Origin: Magnolia sinica
Taxonomy: Eukaryota > Streptophyta > Magnoliopsida > Magnoliales > Magnoliaceae
DNA: 64,000 bases
Assembly: GCF_029962835.1 (NCBI RefSeq)
Contig: NC_080574.1
Coordinates: 22,170,001-22,234,000 of the forward strand
Direction: 5' to 3'
Shown: in pieces, positions 12,591 to 24,650 of the stretch
Layout: each line of letters starts with the position of its first letter
How positions within the stretch are numbered: the stretch's first letter is position 1
Program-made: the position numbers and the translations under genes
Notes under the pieces: generated by a model
The model's database searches: none
Told to the model about the DNA's origin: nothing
Seen by the model: only the letters and a program-made list of their open reading frames with translations

Positions 12591-13814
12591 CATCTACTTG
12601 TCTACTAACATTAAAAAATAATATTTTGGTATGTTAGCTAAGATTGCTTGCCTCTACAATGCACACCCATCTACGCTCCTCTCACATGCCAGTGTAGCAG
12701 ATAAGTGCAGTATCCCATCTTTCCATAAGGTGGGTCTGATGGTGGCACAAATGCTTTCACCCAAAACTCAGTACACTACTGAGGCCTGTGATTAAGTGAT
12801 ATGTAGTTTTTCATTTTATAAAAATCAGGCCTATGATTCAGTGAACCATGATATTTTAGGTCCACACATGCACAAAAATCATGCACACAAAATGATCCAG
12901 CAGCATTAGTACCCCAATTATATACATCAAGAAATTCATGCTCTTGCATCTCCAACCATTTAAGACATTTGTGTGAATCAAGCGAGCATTTTATGAAATA
13001 AAATTTTATATGATCACATGGGCATGAAATCCTTTTCCCATCAACAATACAATGGCGGGCCCCACACATAATTGTTGTAGAATAAGCACCTGTCATTTCT
13101 GGTCAATGTTATAAGAATAAATAAATAGTGATGAATGTTAAATAACGGTTTCTTCTAAGAAAAAAAACGAAAAGGAATAAAGTAGTTTGAAATACCCTTT
13201 GCAGTCTATGAATAAAAACACATTCAACCTTGCTTGTAGAAGTATCTCTAATCTGAATTTTCTTGTGAGAGGAAGAAGAGAAGAAAGATGAAAGTTATAG
13301 CCAAGCCCGTTATGGGTCCTATGGAATGGGAGACCAATAAACAAATGTGAAGGCTGAGATTTCTATAGGGAAAACCAATTGAAGTTACATAATGAGAAAA
13401 AACATTGAAAGATAAATGTAGCAGGATTGTTACTGTAATTGCAAGAGCTTAGCTAACCAGACACGAATGAGCTTGTGGCAGTGGACTCATGGCTCACATG
13501 AGCTGACATGGGATCCAACCTACTCATCAGATAGTGTGTAAATTAACCTACAGTCAACCTTGAAGTTATGCATGTAGATAGCCCAACTTGATTTTTATGC
13601 CAGACCAACAATAGAGCAAGCACCACCTAATGAGTGGTTTGGATCTTGCACAAGCATCTACATATAATGACAAAGACAAATTGGTGTAATGACGCCAGTT
13701 TCAGTGGCTAAACAACTAACACTGGAACTTCATGAAACTCCGCATGTATTTAGAATGCATGCTCCATAAAAATGAGAAAGACACCATCAAAATCTGTTAG
13801 CAACTAAAAATGTA
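12591..13814. other. Interior of the Harbinger-like element, no recognised gene
   Basis: A 106-residue minus-strand ORF at 12776-13096 is cysteine- and histidine-rich in part (CPCDHIKFYFIKC), but matches no family I know and may be chance. The rest is AT-rich. Confidence 0.3.
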
Positions 13815-15155
13815 TGCAGAACATACATCATTAGAGAACACAGACTCACCTGTTTAAAGCTGCATCCACATCTTGCACGACATTGTTACTGAAAGTTAAA
13901 CTATAACTGACCCTGGATCATAGCCTGCATGTATTTAAGATGCAGGAGCCATGCATCCAATCTTTCAGTTACTGGAACTGAATATAAACACAAATCTAAA
14001 GAGCTGGGCATAAGTTCACCAATATTAACTAATGCCTTCTTCAAAATGTACATTAACATTTATTGATCATTCCTTCAAATACACATTAATTTTTACAGGA
14101 AATCCAACAGAAACTGATCCTTTCTTTCTTGAAAATGTACATTATTTTTTACTGCACGTGCGAGTTCTAAAAACTTTTGGTTGGGAACCTGCGGTTGGCT
14201 CCTCTTGAGGTCGTGTAGGGCTCATGTTGACCCTCAATTTGACTCATCAACCTAAGCCCCACCTACCTGAGTTGCAGGTTCAGAATCACTTGTAAGGAGA
14301 GATGCATCATTTACAAGCATATGTGGATACACAAGAATACAGAACAAACAATTAAAAGCCATATAAATGAAACTGAAGGCAGATTCAAGCTGTACACTAA
14401 ATCCAAATGAAATTGAACACAAATTCAAGTTGTACATGTATTTAATTAGAATGCAGACTCCATCAAAATCTCTAAGAAAGTAAATCTGAATCTGAAGATA
14501 CATTATTACAGAACACAGATTCACCAAATTAGAGAAAAATCCAACAGTTTCCATCTCATTGTCTGTCCCTACTGAACTGAAACTTACAACAGGTTCAAAC
14601 TATACATGTATTTAATTAAAATGCAGACTCCATACAAAGATGTCAGCAAGTGAAACTGAATGCAGAACATACATCATTCACGAATATGGAGTCATTCCAG
14701 TTTAAAGTTGTATCCAAGTCTTGCATCACATTGGTACTGAAAGTTAAACTATAACTGACCCTAAATCAGAATCTACATGTATATAAAATTAAAGGAGCCA
14801 TGCATCCAGTCTTTCGTTTACTGGAACTGAATATGAACATCGATCCTAAGAGCTGGGCATATGTTCACCAAAATTACTTGACCACCCAGGCCTTCCAATC
14901 ATTTGTGGAAATCCAACAAAAACTGCATCTTTCTTGTAAATGTTCATTATTTTTTCACTGAACGTGCAAGTTCTCAAAACTGTTGGTTGGGAAACTGGGG
15001 TTGGCTCCTCTTCAAGTCGGGTGGGGCTCATGTTGACCCTCAATCCGACTCAACAACCTGAGTCCCACCTGCCTGAGTTGCACTTTCAGAATCACTTGTA
15101 AGGAGAGATGCATCATTTACAAGCATATGTGGATGCCCAAAAATACAGAAGAAGC
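13815..15155. repeat. Diverged direct duplication of about 500 bp, period about 0.8 kb
   Basis: The block at about 13815-14340 recurs at about 14655-15155. Shared landmarks in the same order: acatacatcatt; ctgaaagttaaactataactgac; ggagccatgcatcca; the ggttggctcctctt and gctcatgttgaccctcaat stretch; and aatcacttgtaaggagagatg. Smaller repeats of 'tgcagaacatacatcatt' lie between. Non-coding in appearance. Confidence 0.6.
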
Positions 15156-16160
15156 GTACATAAGTTGTAGAACTATAGCCATGAAACACACTAGAGAGAA
15201 TAGTTTTGACAGTTTACGAAGGAAAATATATTTTCTAGGAGTAACATACAGCAAATACACTTGCTCATCTATAGGAAGAAGATGCTACCTATAAACTAGT
15301 ATGCTAATAAGCCAAACACCATGTTGGAAAGATCAGGATTTTTACTGAACATTCTAATTCTCAGATTTGGTCTGAATTTGAAACTGATTCAAATATCTGA
15401 TGACAGATAGAAGCTGTAAACTGAATCCAAATGAAACTGCATCTTAAATGCATGTTCTAGGAATCTATTTCTGAAACAACATCTGAAACTTAAACACCTT
15501 AACTTTAGAAAATGAAAGTTCCTATGGATTTTACATCATTTTATAATCTTACATAAGGAAATCTGAAGGCTACCTCATCATATTCAGTTAAATATGAAGC
15601 TATAGTTGTGATACCGACCATTTTATAAGACACCTCAAGAAACAGATCAATAGGGTTTGAACAATATTAATCAATGACCACGGAAGATGGTTGAATGGCA
15701 GTACCTGGTCGGCAAAGTAAGATCATGCCACGGCGTCGAGGTCCCTACTCAAATAGCTTTGCCATGCAAACCACAAAGAGAAGTGGTTACTGTCGTTACA
15801 ACAACTCACAATCTGAGATGGCCATATAGAAGATTATCATCCTGGAATCCTGATCACCTACAACCTAAGGCTATTCGAGCATGATGAGGAAATCCCGAAT
15901 CTATGACAGCCAACCCTGAGACAATGATCTCAGAGAGCTTGTTTCGACGGAGAAAATAGGGGTAAATGAAGGACCACAGACTTTTCTATCTGCCCCTCTC
16001 AGAATACAGAAAACACAGATTTTCTACAGAAAGGAACCCTAATCATGTACATGGTGGTATTTGAATCCCGAACGCGAAGAAGAAGATCTACCTCAGTGCT
16101 CAAAATCCGGTAGCTCACGATTACAACACCCCTTCACCCAATCAACTCTGCGACCAGCAT
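15156..16160 (-). other. Probable transcribed leader side of the Harbinger-like element
   Basis: Read on the minus strand, this stretch downstream of a TATA-like box has the mixed composition of a 5' leader, with pyrimidine tracts and 'attagggttcc'. I could not assign a protein. It is inferred to be a leader or first intron of the element's minus-strand transcription unit. Confidence 0.25.
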
Positions 16161-16166
16161 GCATCC

Positions 16167-16174
16167 CTATATAA
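16167..16174 (-). promoter_or_regulatory. TATA-like box near the right end of the Harbinger-like element
   Basis: The minus strand reads ttatatag about 355 bp inside the right terminus. It points toward the Myb-type and viroplasmin-like ORFs. Position and orientation suit an element-borne promoter; this is inference. Confidence 0.3.
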
Positions 16175-16289
16175 CAACCGATTTCGCGCTAAAAATATCG
16201 ATCCCCGCCATCTCTCCCGTCAGCGCGAGGGATTGATAAATCCCATCCCTGGTCTATACGAAGGACCGCTGAGAGCAGATGGATGGGCT

Positions 16290-16376
16290 TTATGCGGTAT
16301 TTGAGAGCGGGTGATGATTCCAAGGAGGGATTGGTATTTGAGAGCGGGCGATGATTCCAAGGAGGGATTTCGCAAT
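16290..16376. repeat. Short tandem duplication (about 39 bp)
   Basis: 'tatttgagagcgggtgatg' and 'attccaaggagggatt' occur twice back to back, with one base difference in the first block. It lies sub-terminally in the Harbinger-like element. Confidence 0.6.
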
Positions 16377-17207
16377 CCCTCCACATCTCGTCTGAATCCG
16401 TCAGAAGACGAAGATCTCCTGTATACATCGCTGTCCAAACAGGCAGAGTGATAGGATATGAGGGATTTTATAATCCTATCCCTCATAATCCCTTGTACTC
16501 CACCCTATTTCACGCACCCAAACAAGCCCTTAAGTTTCAGCTTTTTCATTTAGGGTATTTGTACTTCTCATGCACTCATCCTTTGACTCAAGTTGAGCGG
16601 TTCTGGACAGTACCCAGGTCTGACTCCTGCGATGGACGTCAAGCCGAATAAAATGGATATTATTCTATAGTTTTGGAACTAGTGGCCCACCAACGAGCGA
16701 TCTAGAACTTGTTCGAAAAATCGAAGCATTTCTGGAATGAATTAGGTATTGAGATTTATCATGGGCAATGATTAGGGTTTGGATTAACTATGTTCATAGT
16801 ATGGCCTATTGATAGCTAATGAAAGTGGAGATTTGGTCATAATTACTCTAAACCGTCGGTTTTATGCTAAAAGAGTAACGGGGTTGATTTGGTCTATTAG
16901 TCAAGATCCGGGCCATATCTGACTTGGCTTCGGTTGTCTTAATTAGTTAGCGATGGGTCGGTTAAATTTGGACCCTATGTGAGTAAATCATGGGGCTAAA
17001 CTTGATGTTTAAGTGATCGGACGGATTCGTTGGCTTCTTACGGTTGATTAATCAGACTTGTGCGGTTCTTTACTGGTTCCACCCGTGTATAAACTAACAT
17101 TGAGTGCTAATGATCAGTAAGTGATATTATAAGTTAATTACAAATAAAAAATAAGAAAATTTAAAGATTTTTGGAAATCCAAAACAGTGAAAATTCAGGA
17201 CGTTACA

Positions 17208-17600
17208 GAAGTGGTGAATATGAAAGTAAGAGATGGGGCGATTTGGAAATAGGTGTGGCTTCGCACCATGGTAGTTAGCCCTTCGAGGAAGAGAGGGTTT
17301 CATACCCAATTGGATCTCCACAACTCAGAAATTTAGAGGAGCAAAAAAACGGAGAAATTTTATTAATCTTTAATGAGAAAAAAGAATACAAGGGGTGCCT
17401 ATTTATAATAAAACCTTATACCCCAAAACTCGTGTCATATGCGCAACCTATTATTTGGAGACGAATTAATTAAAATAACATTTAATCAAAGCAATATAAA
17501 CCGTCCATGATATTCCTAATAACAATCATAAGCAAAATGCAAAGTATTATATTAATTAGAATAGTGAGTCATGATTATGATACACCATGGTGGGATTCAC
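17208..17600 (-). repeat. LTR-like fragment on the minus strand
   Basis: Read on the minus strand, a TATA-type attataaatagg (about 17398-17409) is followed by cattaaagattaataaaatt, the order of promoter and polyadenylation-like signals in a plant LTR. The solo LTR ending at 17207 seems to have inserted into it. The other boundary is not resolved. Confidence 0.3.
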
Positions 17601-17859
17601 ACGATTATTGGATCCACTTCAACGAACCAAAACGCGGTCCTCTAACTAGAAGGCCCTACCAGGACGTCGTCATCGATCCAGATTGATGGTGGGGCCCTCC
17701 TCCTCCTTACATACATTCGTAAGGGGTCATGCGTGTGCACATGATGTCCCCATCATGTTACCTGGGTCACACCTAATCGGCTCCCTCTAAAAGGGCATTG
17801 AACTTGTGAGGCATACTGAAAAGTACCTCAAACATCAATCAGTACATCAGTTTCTGCAG

Positions 17860-18805
17860 CTCAGGTGGGCCACACCATGAGAAACTCAAGTAGGGCACAC
17901 CAGGAGAAAATAGTGGGCATTGAATACTTCGAGTCCCATAAATATAAGATCAAGCTAATATGCGTATTTTCTCTTCATCCTTGTAGGAATCACCTTATGA
18001 ACAGGTTGGATGTAGAGCTGGGCATCGAGTTGAATCGAACTGAGTTAGGGATGACTCGACTTGATCCGGTTTTGAAATAGGCCTGACCCGAACTCGATCC
18101 GACTCGATACCAAGTCCAGCATGCTTGACTCGATTCGAGTCCAGTTTGGTCTGGACTAATTCGGATCGAGTCCGAATAGTCAGAAGTACCGAGTCGAGTC
18201 GAGTTGGCACCGAGTCGAATTGAGAGATGAGGGAGGGAGAGACGGAGAGAGTAGAGAGGAGAGAGAGGAGGAGGAGGAGGGTGATGGTGGTGGGTGGTTG
18301 CCCAGCTTGGAAGATGAGGAGGATGAGGGAGGGAGAGAGGAACGCCAGGCTTAGAAGATGAGGAGGATGAGGAAGGGAGGGAGAGATTTTGGGATCAAGT
18401 CGGGGTAGGGTGCGGCGGGTAGGATTAGAGAGTCGGGTTTTGGATCGAGTCGGGTCTAACCGGATTAAGTTTCGAGTCGAGTCGGGTCGAGTTACTAGGT
18501 AACTCGACCTCGACTCAGTTTGAGTTCGGATTGGACGAAGCCTACTCCGTTCGACCGACTCACCCATTTGGTTGGGGTCGAGTCGGACGAGTCGTCCAGT
18601 GCCCACCTCTAGTTGGATGGTGTATAAATATAAGGATGGGTCCTAATAATGTTTCAATGGTAGGCGTTCAATCCCACTGTTTTTCATTTTGTGCCTGACT
18701 GAAGTTTTGGATCCGCCACATTTTTGGAAGCCCATCAAAACATGATATGGAGAAATTCCACGGAGAGGATTTCAGATGAACATTGCGGTGGGCCCCATAG
18801 AACTT
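17860..18805. repeat. Fold-back family copy split by a hAT-like element
   Basis: The left arm (about 17860-18012) and the right arm (about 18612-18805, ending at ggtgggccccat) belong to the fold-back family. They are separated by the insertion at 18013-18611. The duplicated gttggatg at the break marks the insertion site. Confidence 0.5.
18013..18611. mobile_element. Non-autonomous hAT-like element, 599 bp
   Basis: Flanked on both sides by the exact 8-mer gttggatg (18005-18012 and 18612-18619), the target-duplication length of hAT elements. Terminal repeats are tagagctgggcat and, from the right end, tagaggtgggcac. The interior is built from repeated and inverted 'cgagtcgagt' motifs and purine-rich gaggag tracts. 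A 203-codon open frame across it on the minus strand is low-complexity (Arg/Ser/Leu-rich) and not credible as a protein. Confidence 0.7.
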
Positions 18806-20631
18806 TATGAGGGATGGAGCAGGTCGCAAGGAGCGTCCTTCTTAGACACGGAGCCAAGTGCCGACCTGGCAATTATAGCATCTAAACAGTAAATCATGAG
18901 AGCCTCATTTTATAGATGTCCAGATACAAAAGATCCATCAAGCCAGCTCATTGCGTTGGTTGCATGGGTGTTAAAAAAATGAACCGCTTAAAAGAAGAGA
19001 AGGGGTTTCATGCTCTGGCTGATTGTGATAGATGATACTCATGCACTTAGAAATTGCATATTTGAAATAAAAGTAATTCAAGTTAAACCGTCTAAATCAT
19101 GTGATTTAGTTTAGATGTATCAAAGACTCAGAATTACCTGATTATATGACTACTACAAGGGTGGACATCCACTGGATGGTTACAATGAAAATATCCAATG
19201 GTTCTATTTGAACAAAACAAGTATCCACAAATCAATGGTTAGAGTTGTTCCTGTCATTGATCAATCAAAAACGACACCACGTGTTAATAAATGGCACATA
19301 TCCAGTTAAACATGCGTGATTAAGATAATGTTGGACATGCCGGCGTCATACTAACCTTGCGTTCGATTCAACGCTTACAACCTCAAACACTGTCATAGAT
19401 AAGGGTGTCAGTGGGCAAGGCTTAGGCCTAAAAAATCAGAAGACATACCCTAGGCTTAGCTCATTGAGAACCCTAGCCATATGATCAGATCTATGGAGGT
19501 TGATCTGGCTGTCTAGCCACCAATGTTGTAGCGATAAAGTGATTTGAAAGGAGATAGTCTTTTAATGTAATCTTTTTATCCTGTACTAAGAATTTTTCTT
19601 TCAATGATGATCGCAATTCTCAGATTCTTAATGATGTAATAATTGATTAATAAGATTTTTTTTTTAAAGAAAAACTAAGATTCGAAAGTTGATTTCATTA
19701 ATTTAGAAGTCAGATTAGTATAATCAATGAAAAAAATCAAACTAAGTAGAAAAATAAAAGATGAATTACCTATGACTGTCGATGTTCGTAAACAATCGAA
19801 GTGTATAATTTATAAGACATGACTGGTGTAATCTTTCAAGTATCGACTTAGTTGATTAAGATTTAATGACAAAGGTTGTGGATGTTTATACTATTCCTAA
19901 GGCACACTATAATGATGGCCTTGGACAATAGTGGGCTAAGATATGCTAAACTCTAAATATATTGCAATGAGGCTGGACAGAAGTGGAATAAGGCTAAAAT
20001 TAAGATAGACAACATTACTTTGTTTAGAGAGATTGTGTGTATGTTGGCAGGGTCTAGAAACTCTTCGTCGAGTGCCGTTTATATAGACTTGGAGAGGCAG
20101 TGTCCATATCAAGGTTTTATTTTGTTGATCCGTGATTTTATCCCCAAAGGCTACATGGTCGTATCACAGCCAAACTTAGATTCTTCATCATGTCCGTTGA
20201 TTATAATTGTCGAGATAATCTTGCTGTGCAAATTTGTGTTATTCGTAGAGTTTTATAAGTTTGTTGAGCATGCGCAGTCACACGATGGTCATGTGTCCTT
20301 CTTATTTCTTACTTTCTTCTACCACAAATACTCGTATGACTTTAAGATGTATTGATTTTGACTTAAGATGTATTGATTTTGACAGGCTATGTGTTAGTGA
20401 AGAAGGTGGGTCGAGAGATATTCTGAAGTTGCGAGTGACATTACGCCCATCATTCATACATACATGATGCTAACACTTGCAACTATTTCATTTAGATTAG
20501 GTGGACTAAGCTAGGACATATGTAAATATTTCTCTTAATCATATTTTGATGAAATAAGGCCAAAAGTCAATAGACCTAAAATTCAAATAGGAGGGAAATG
20601 AGAAGGAAAGAATATACCATGGTTTAAACCT
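18806..20631. other. Intergenic, no gene seen
   Basis: Mostly unique-looking AT-rich DNA. A short tandem repeat (ttaagatgtattgattttgac, twice) sits at about 20341-20382. The 111-residue ORF at 20020-20355 has no recognisable domain. Confidence 0.35.
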
Positions 20632-20907
20632 TCCTGGGCTCCACATTGATGCTTATACGCCATCTTAACCCTTTTGAAGGTCATTCCCACTGGGATGAAA
20701 TGAAAACACACAAAATTTAGCTTGATGAACCTGTTGTGGCAATGAGAATATTTCAATGGTGGTCACTAAATCCCAACCGTTTGCTCTCGTACGGCCATTA
20801 AGTTGTGGATCAGCCTCATTTTCGATCTCAAGTCCTAAAATGAGCTCGAAAAACGGGTGGACGGTGTGGATTTCTCACAGACATAAGGTGGTCCCACCTG
20901 CATACCA
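20632..20907. repeat. Fold-back family copy, shortened
   Basis: 'gggctccacattgatgc' at the left and 'ataaggtggtcccacc' at the right mirror each other. The right arm keeps 'atgagctcgaaaaacgggtggacggtgtgg'-type landmarks (broken here into recognisable shorter motifs). Internally deleted relative to copies 1-5. Confidence 0.4.
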
Positions 20908-21794
20908 GCACGGTAACTTCCTCAGCAGGAAATCCGCGTCCGCAAAATTGCTATCTGTCACACGCGTGTGACTCCCGATTGCGAGTCCGCTCGCCCTTGT
21001 GCCACGTCATTATACCCGGTGCGAGTAGAGTTGCATGTCGTTGTAATAATGAAATCAAGGGAAATATACGGTAGAGCAGTGAGAACCGTGAAATGGTAGA
21101 GCAATCTTCAACAGAACACGTGGCAGGGTGATGTATTGTTATGATTGGCCCATGTACTGGAACCAGGATGGATGGCTTACGTTTCAAAGTTAAAACACAT
21201 GAGAGAATCCCGATCGTTATTTTTGTTTATCGAACTGTACATTTGACCGTTAACTGTTTTTGTTTTCCACCGTCACCTTAATGTCCACAGATCAGATGGC
21301 TATGATTGTCCAAGGAGAGTGAATTTGAACAGATAAACCATCTGTGCTAGGTCCCTATATATGGACGGGCCTGATTACACATAACCCTGCCGCATGTCCC
21401 ATGAAGAGACGGCTCTACCCTATTACGGTTCTTCCCGGCTCCTTGTAATCTCCCATAAATCAAAGCTTAGATGGTAATGTGGGCCCATCCTAACTTCTCC
21501 TGAACTACCGGTCGTGAAAAGAATGCTCCAAAAGATTATTTTTTTTAAAAAAAAAACTTTGCTATTCTGGCATACAGTGAAGTTTATATGCAGGCACTTA
21601 AAAAATAAAGTATCAAAATACAGGTAGCTAAGATTGGACCTTCTAAACGGTGGACCCCACTTTAGATGGACCACAAACGAATAATTACAGTAATTCGATT
21701 AGTCATCTAGTCCATCAGCTGTATGGATTTAACGGCTGAAATAAAAATTAGCTCGGTCTAAGTTTAGCCAACGAAAATCCTTCTCTATTTCTTG
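20908..21794. other. Intergenic, no gene seen
   Basis: No recognised coding or RNA feature. Short ORFs on both strands lack family motifs. Confidence 0.35.
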
Positions 21795-23195
21795 TAGGGG
21801 TGGGCATTGAGCCGAGTCAAGCCGAGGTGGGCCAAGCTCAACTCGGCTTGTCCATGATGTACTCGAGTTCAAATTCGTGCTCAAGCTCAACCTTGAGCTC
21901 AACATTGAAGCTTGCCTTGTTTGACAAAGCTATCGAGTCGAGCTAGTGGTTTAAATCAAGTCGAGTTTACCTCGAGTCGAGCTCGACCTTTTGCATATGT
22001 TAACCATTAGGCTTTTGATCTTTTCATCAAAGAAGCTAATAGACTATCCAGTAGCCACTTCTTGAAGAGGACAGTTACGTTAATTATTTGTGTTAGTGAT
22101 CTTTCCATAGAATCAGTTGGTAGAATATCAATTATATCATTACTGATCTTTTCATAGAATTAAGTTTGTAAAATACCAATGATATCATTACCTCATTTAG
22201 ATCTGAGAAAAACATTGTTGATGGTACATCAATTCATATTAAAAAAAAACATCATATAAGTTTCATAATCCTAGTTATGAAATCATGACTATGGATTAAA
22301 ACAAATCAACAATGGACACTCATATTGGGCATTTATTTGTGATCTTATAATAAGTGGGGCCAGTAAGATGTCCTAGGTTAGATTGAGCATTTATTCGTGC
22401 TTGAGATCTTTCCATCAATTGGGCTCAAAAGTACATGCACTGGCTACATCTTGAATATGGATAATTGAATTAAAGATTGATGCTTGTGCTATGTGCTAAC
22501 TGAGTCTAGATTGACGAAAATCAATGGATAAAAAAAAGGGGGTGGGTGCTAATCGAGTCGGGATTGACGAAAATCAATGGTCTTCTTCGCTCGGCGAGAT
22601 CGATCAGGCAGGTAGTGGGTAGGCTGTAGTAGGCAGGCAGCGTGCTGGTCGTGCACCGGTGGTGGTGGTCTGGTAGATTGCTACTGGTTGGGTGCCGAGC
22701 CGGGTGCAGTGGGTAGAGAAAGAGAAGAAAGGGAAAGAGGGTGCATGCGGGCAGCGTGCTGCGTGCTAGTCTTATTAGAGAGTGGAGAAGAGTGGTGGTG
22801 GGTGGTGGTGGTCCGGGCGGGCGTGCGGCTAGCAGTGGGTAGAGAAAGTAAAGAAAGGGAAAGGGAAAGGGAAAGGGAAAAGGGGTGCGGTCGAGTAGAG
22901 TAGCTAGGGTTTCTTCTTCTTCTTCTTCTTCTTTCTTTTTTTTTTTTTAAAAAAAAAATTAAAACTTAAAACTTATATAATACATATAATATATAATATA
23001 TAATATTATTACTAATTGAGCCGAGTCGAGCTCGAGTTGAAATACCCCCTGGTCGTACTCAGCTCAAACTCAACTCAAGCTACAAAATATAAGCTTGACT
23101 TGGCCCGAGTCGGCCATTCAAGCCGAGTCAATCCGAGCTAACTCAAGCCAAGTTGAGCAAGTTATTCGAGCCAGCTCGACTTGTGAACAACCCTA
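21795..23195. mobile_element. hAT-like non-autonomous element, about 1.4 kb
   Basis: Begins taggggtgggca and ends with tgaacaacccta, whose complement (tagggttgttca) is an imperfect inverted match. The flanking 8-mers atttcttg and gtttcttc are a decayed target duplication. Both sub-terminal regions are rich in cgagtcgagctcgag-type inverted motifs, as in the element at 18013. The centre holds gggaaa repeats (about 22852-22880) and a ttc microsatellite (22911-22934). Confidence 0.5.
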
Positions 23196-23626
23196 GTTTC
23201 TTCTTCCATAATCTAAGATAGGAGAAGGAAGAGATAAGATTCTATGGTTAAAGATTTATAATAGAGTTCGAATGCAATAATCAATTTAATATTTTCATGC
23301 ATAAGAACAATAATAATAAAAGGTTGTATTGTACAAATCATATTTCAATATGATGAAAGATCTACAGTGGGCCCGGAGCCTTCACAAGTTCTAATTGCTT
23401 GCGTATCAACCATCACATCTGCCAGTGTATTAATAAGTCCCTGGCTTTACGACAGCCGCATATATATAGTCACCTGTTTGTGGACTGCCTAAGTTTTGGA
23501 ATGACTTTAAATTCCATGTATTTACAGTTTCAATGGCCCACTTCAGTTATGGTTCAGGCTGGATTTTAAGGCCTATGCCTGAGATGGGGCTGCATATAAT
23601 GAATGAATTGGATTGCACTCACAGAT

Positions 23627-24650
23627 CAAGGTGGGCTCAACACATTGTAATGTGTTTTATATCCACACTATTCATCCCTTTTGCTCACTCATTTTAGGGC
23701 TCGAGCTTAAAAGTGAAGTAGATCCAATGTTCAAGTGGACCCACCACATGAAACAACAGGACAATGACACCCATCAGGACAATAACACCACCTTTGATAC
23801 TTTTTGAGGTCCACCATAATGTTTATTTCCTGTAGAAGTTGTTCATAAGGTTATTTAGATTGAGATTTTGGAACTTTTAGGGCTTGTTTGGGCAGTGGGT
23901 TTAGAAGGAATTAGGTGGGATGGGATTCATGTGGTCCTGTGCCAATTCTACTCCATGTTCGGGAAGAATGGAAAAGCTTGGAATTAGATTAGCTGGAATT
24001 GCATAGGTTCCGTACCAATTTCACTCTATGTTAGGAAGTCGTTTAGGTCTCACCGTGATGTGTGGGCTATATCCACACTGTCCACCCATTTTTCGAGATT
24101 ATTTTAGAGCATGGGCCAAAAAATCAGGTAAATCTAAAGCTCAAGTGGACCCCATCATAGAAAGCAATGGGGATTGAATACTTACCATTGAAAACTTCTT
24201 TGGGGCCACATAAGTTCTGGATCTACCTCAGTTTTAGGCTCACGCCATAAAATGAGGTTACAAAACAAATGAACAGTTTAGATACAACACGTGTATTATT
24301 CTCTATAATTTCAAATGATGGTGGGTATATGCATTCAATGTACCACCGTTCTACCAACAAAGCATGGCATTAATCTTATCCCATGGCAACATGGGACCAT
24401 CCCTGCCATGGGTAATAATTATGTGTTTTTGAATCCCATCCCACCTAATCCCTTCTAATCCCACCGCCCAAACTTAATTTTTCTAGAATGTTTTTAATAA
24501 TGAGCGTTTTCAATTATCATCATTTCTTATAGTGTGGTCCACTTGAGTTTTTTTATCTACTTTATTTTCGATGTCATAACTTAAATAAACTGAAAGAAAA
24601 TAGAGGAAGGCACAGATAAAACACGTGCCTTAAATTGGGCCCCACAAAGT
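23627..24650. repeat. Fold-back family copy split by a Harbinger MITE
   Basis: The left arm (23627-23879) and right arm (24474-24650, ending ttgggccccacaaag) are complementary family arms. They are interrupted exactly at a TTA by the MITE at 23880-24473. Confidence 0.55.
23880..24473. mobile_element. PIF/Harbinger-type MITE, about 594 bp, copy A
   Basis: Flanked by TTA on both sides (23877-23879, 24474-24476). The left end gggcttgtttgggcagtggg and the right end (read inward) gtttgggcggtgggattag form an inverted pair, continuing into 'gaattaggtgggatgggattca' type sub-terminal sequence on both sides. The right end has lost about 8 terminal bases. The interior carries fold-back-like sequence (about 24045-24305). 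A same-family copy lies in opposite orientation at 28375-28964. Confidence 0.6.

Larger units (their letters stand above)
7778..16529 (-). mobile_element. PIF/Harbinger-like element of 8.75 kb
   Basis: The terminal inverted repeats are gggcctgtttgggcaaac at the left and, read from the right, gggcttgtttgggtgcgtg. Both ends are flanked by TTA (7775-7777 and 16530-16532), the 3-bp target duplication typical of PIF/Harbinger. On the minus strand it carries a Myb/SANT-type ORF1 remnant (about 10255-10892) and a small viroplasmin-like ORF (9602-9973). A TATA-like box lies near the right end. No DDE transposase was recognised, so it is probably non-autonomous or badly decayed. The alternative is two unrelated elements whose outer ends happen to match. 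Confidence 0.5.
5285..17207 (+). mobile_element. Gypsy-like solo LTR split by a PIF/Harbinger-like insertion
   Basis: The sequence opens with tgtaacacctcag and closes with ggacgttaca, ends typical of long plant Gypsy LTRs. The flanking 5-mers are aaagt (left) and gaagt (right), a near-perfect target duplication. Removing the insertion at 7778-16529 plus one copy of its TTA joins 'cccaattcac' to 'ttaagtttcagc' and leaves an LTR of about 3.2 kb. No second LTR or gag-pol is seen, so recombination to a solo LTR is inferred. The Gypsy lineage is a judgement from remembered LTR text. Confidence 0.5.

Noticed and set aside
18013-18606. Roughly 200-codon minus-strand open frame across 17995-18606
   Set aside because: It is low-complexity, arises from cgagtcg and gaggag repeats inside a hAT-like element with a perfect 8-bp duplication, and has no recognisable domain.
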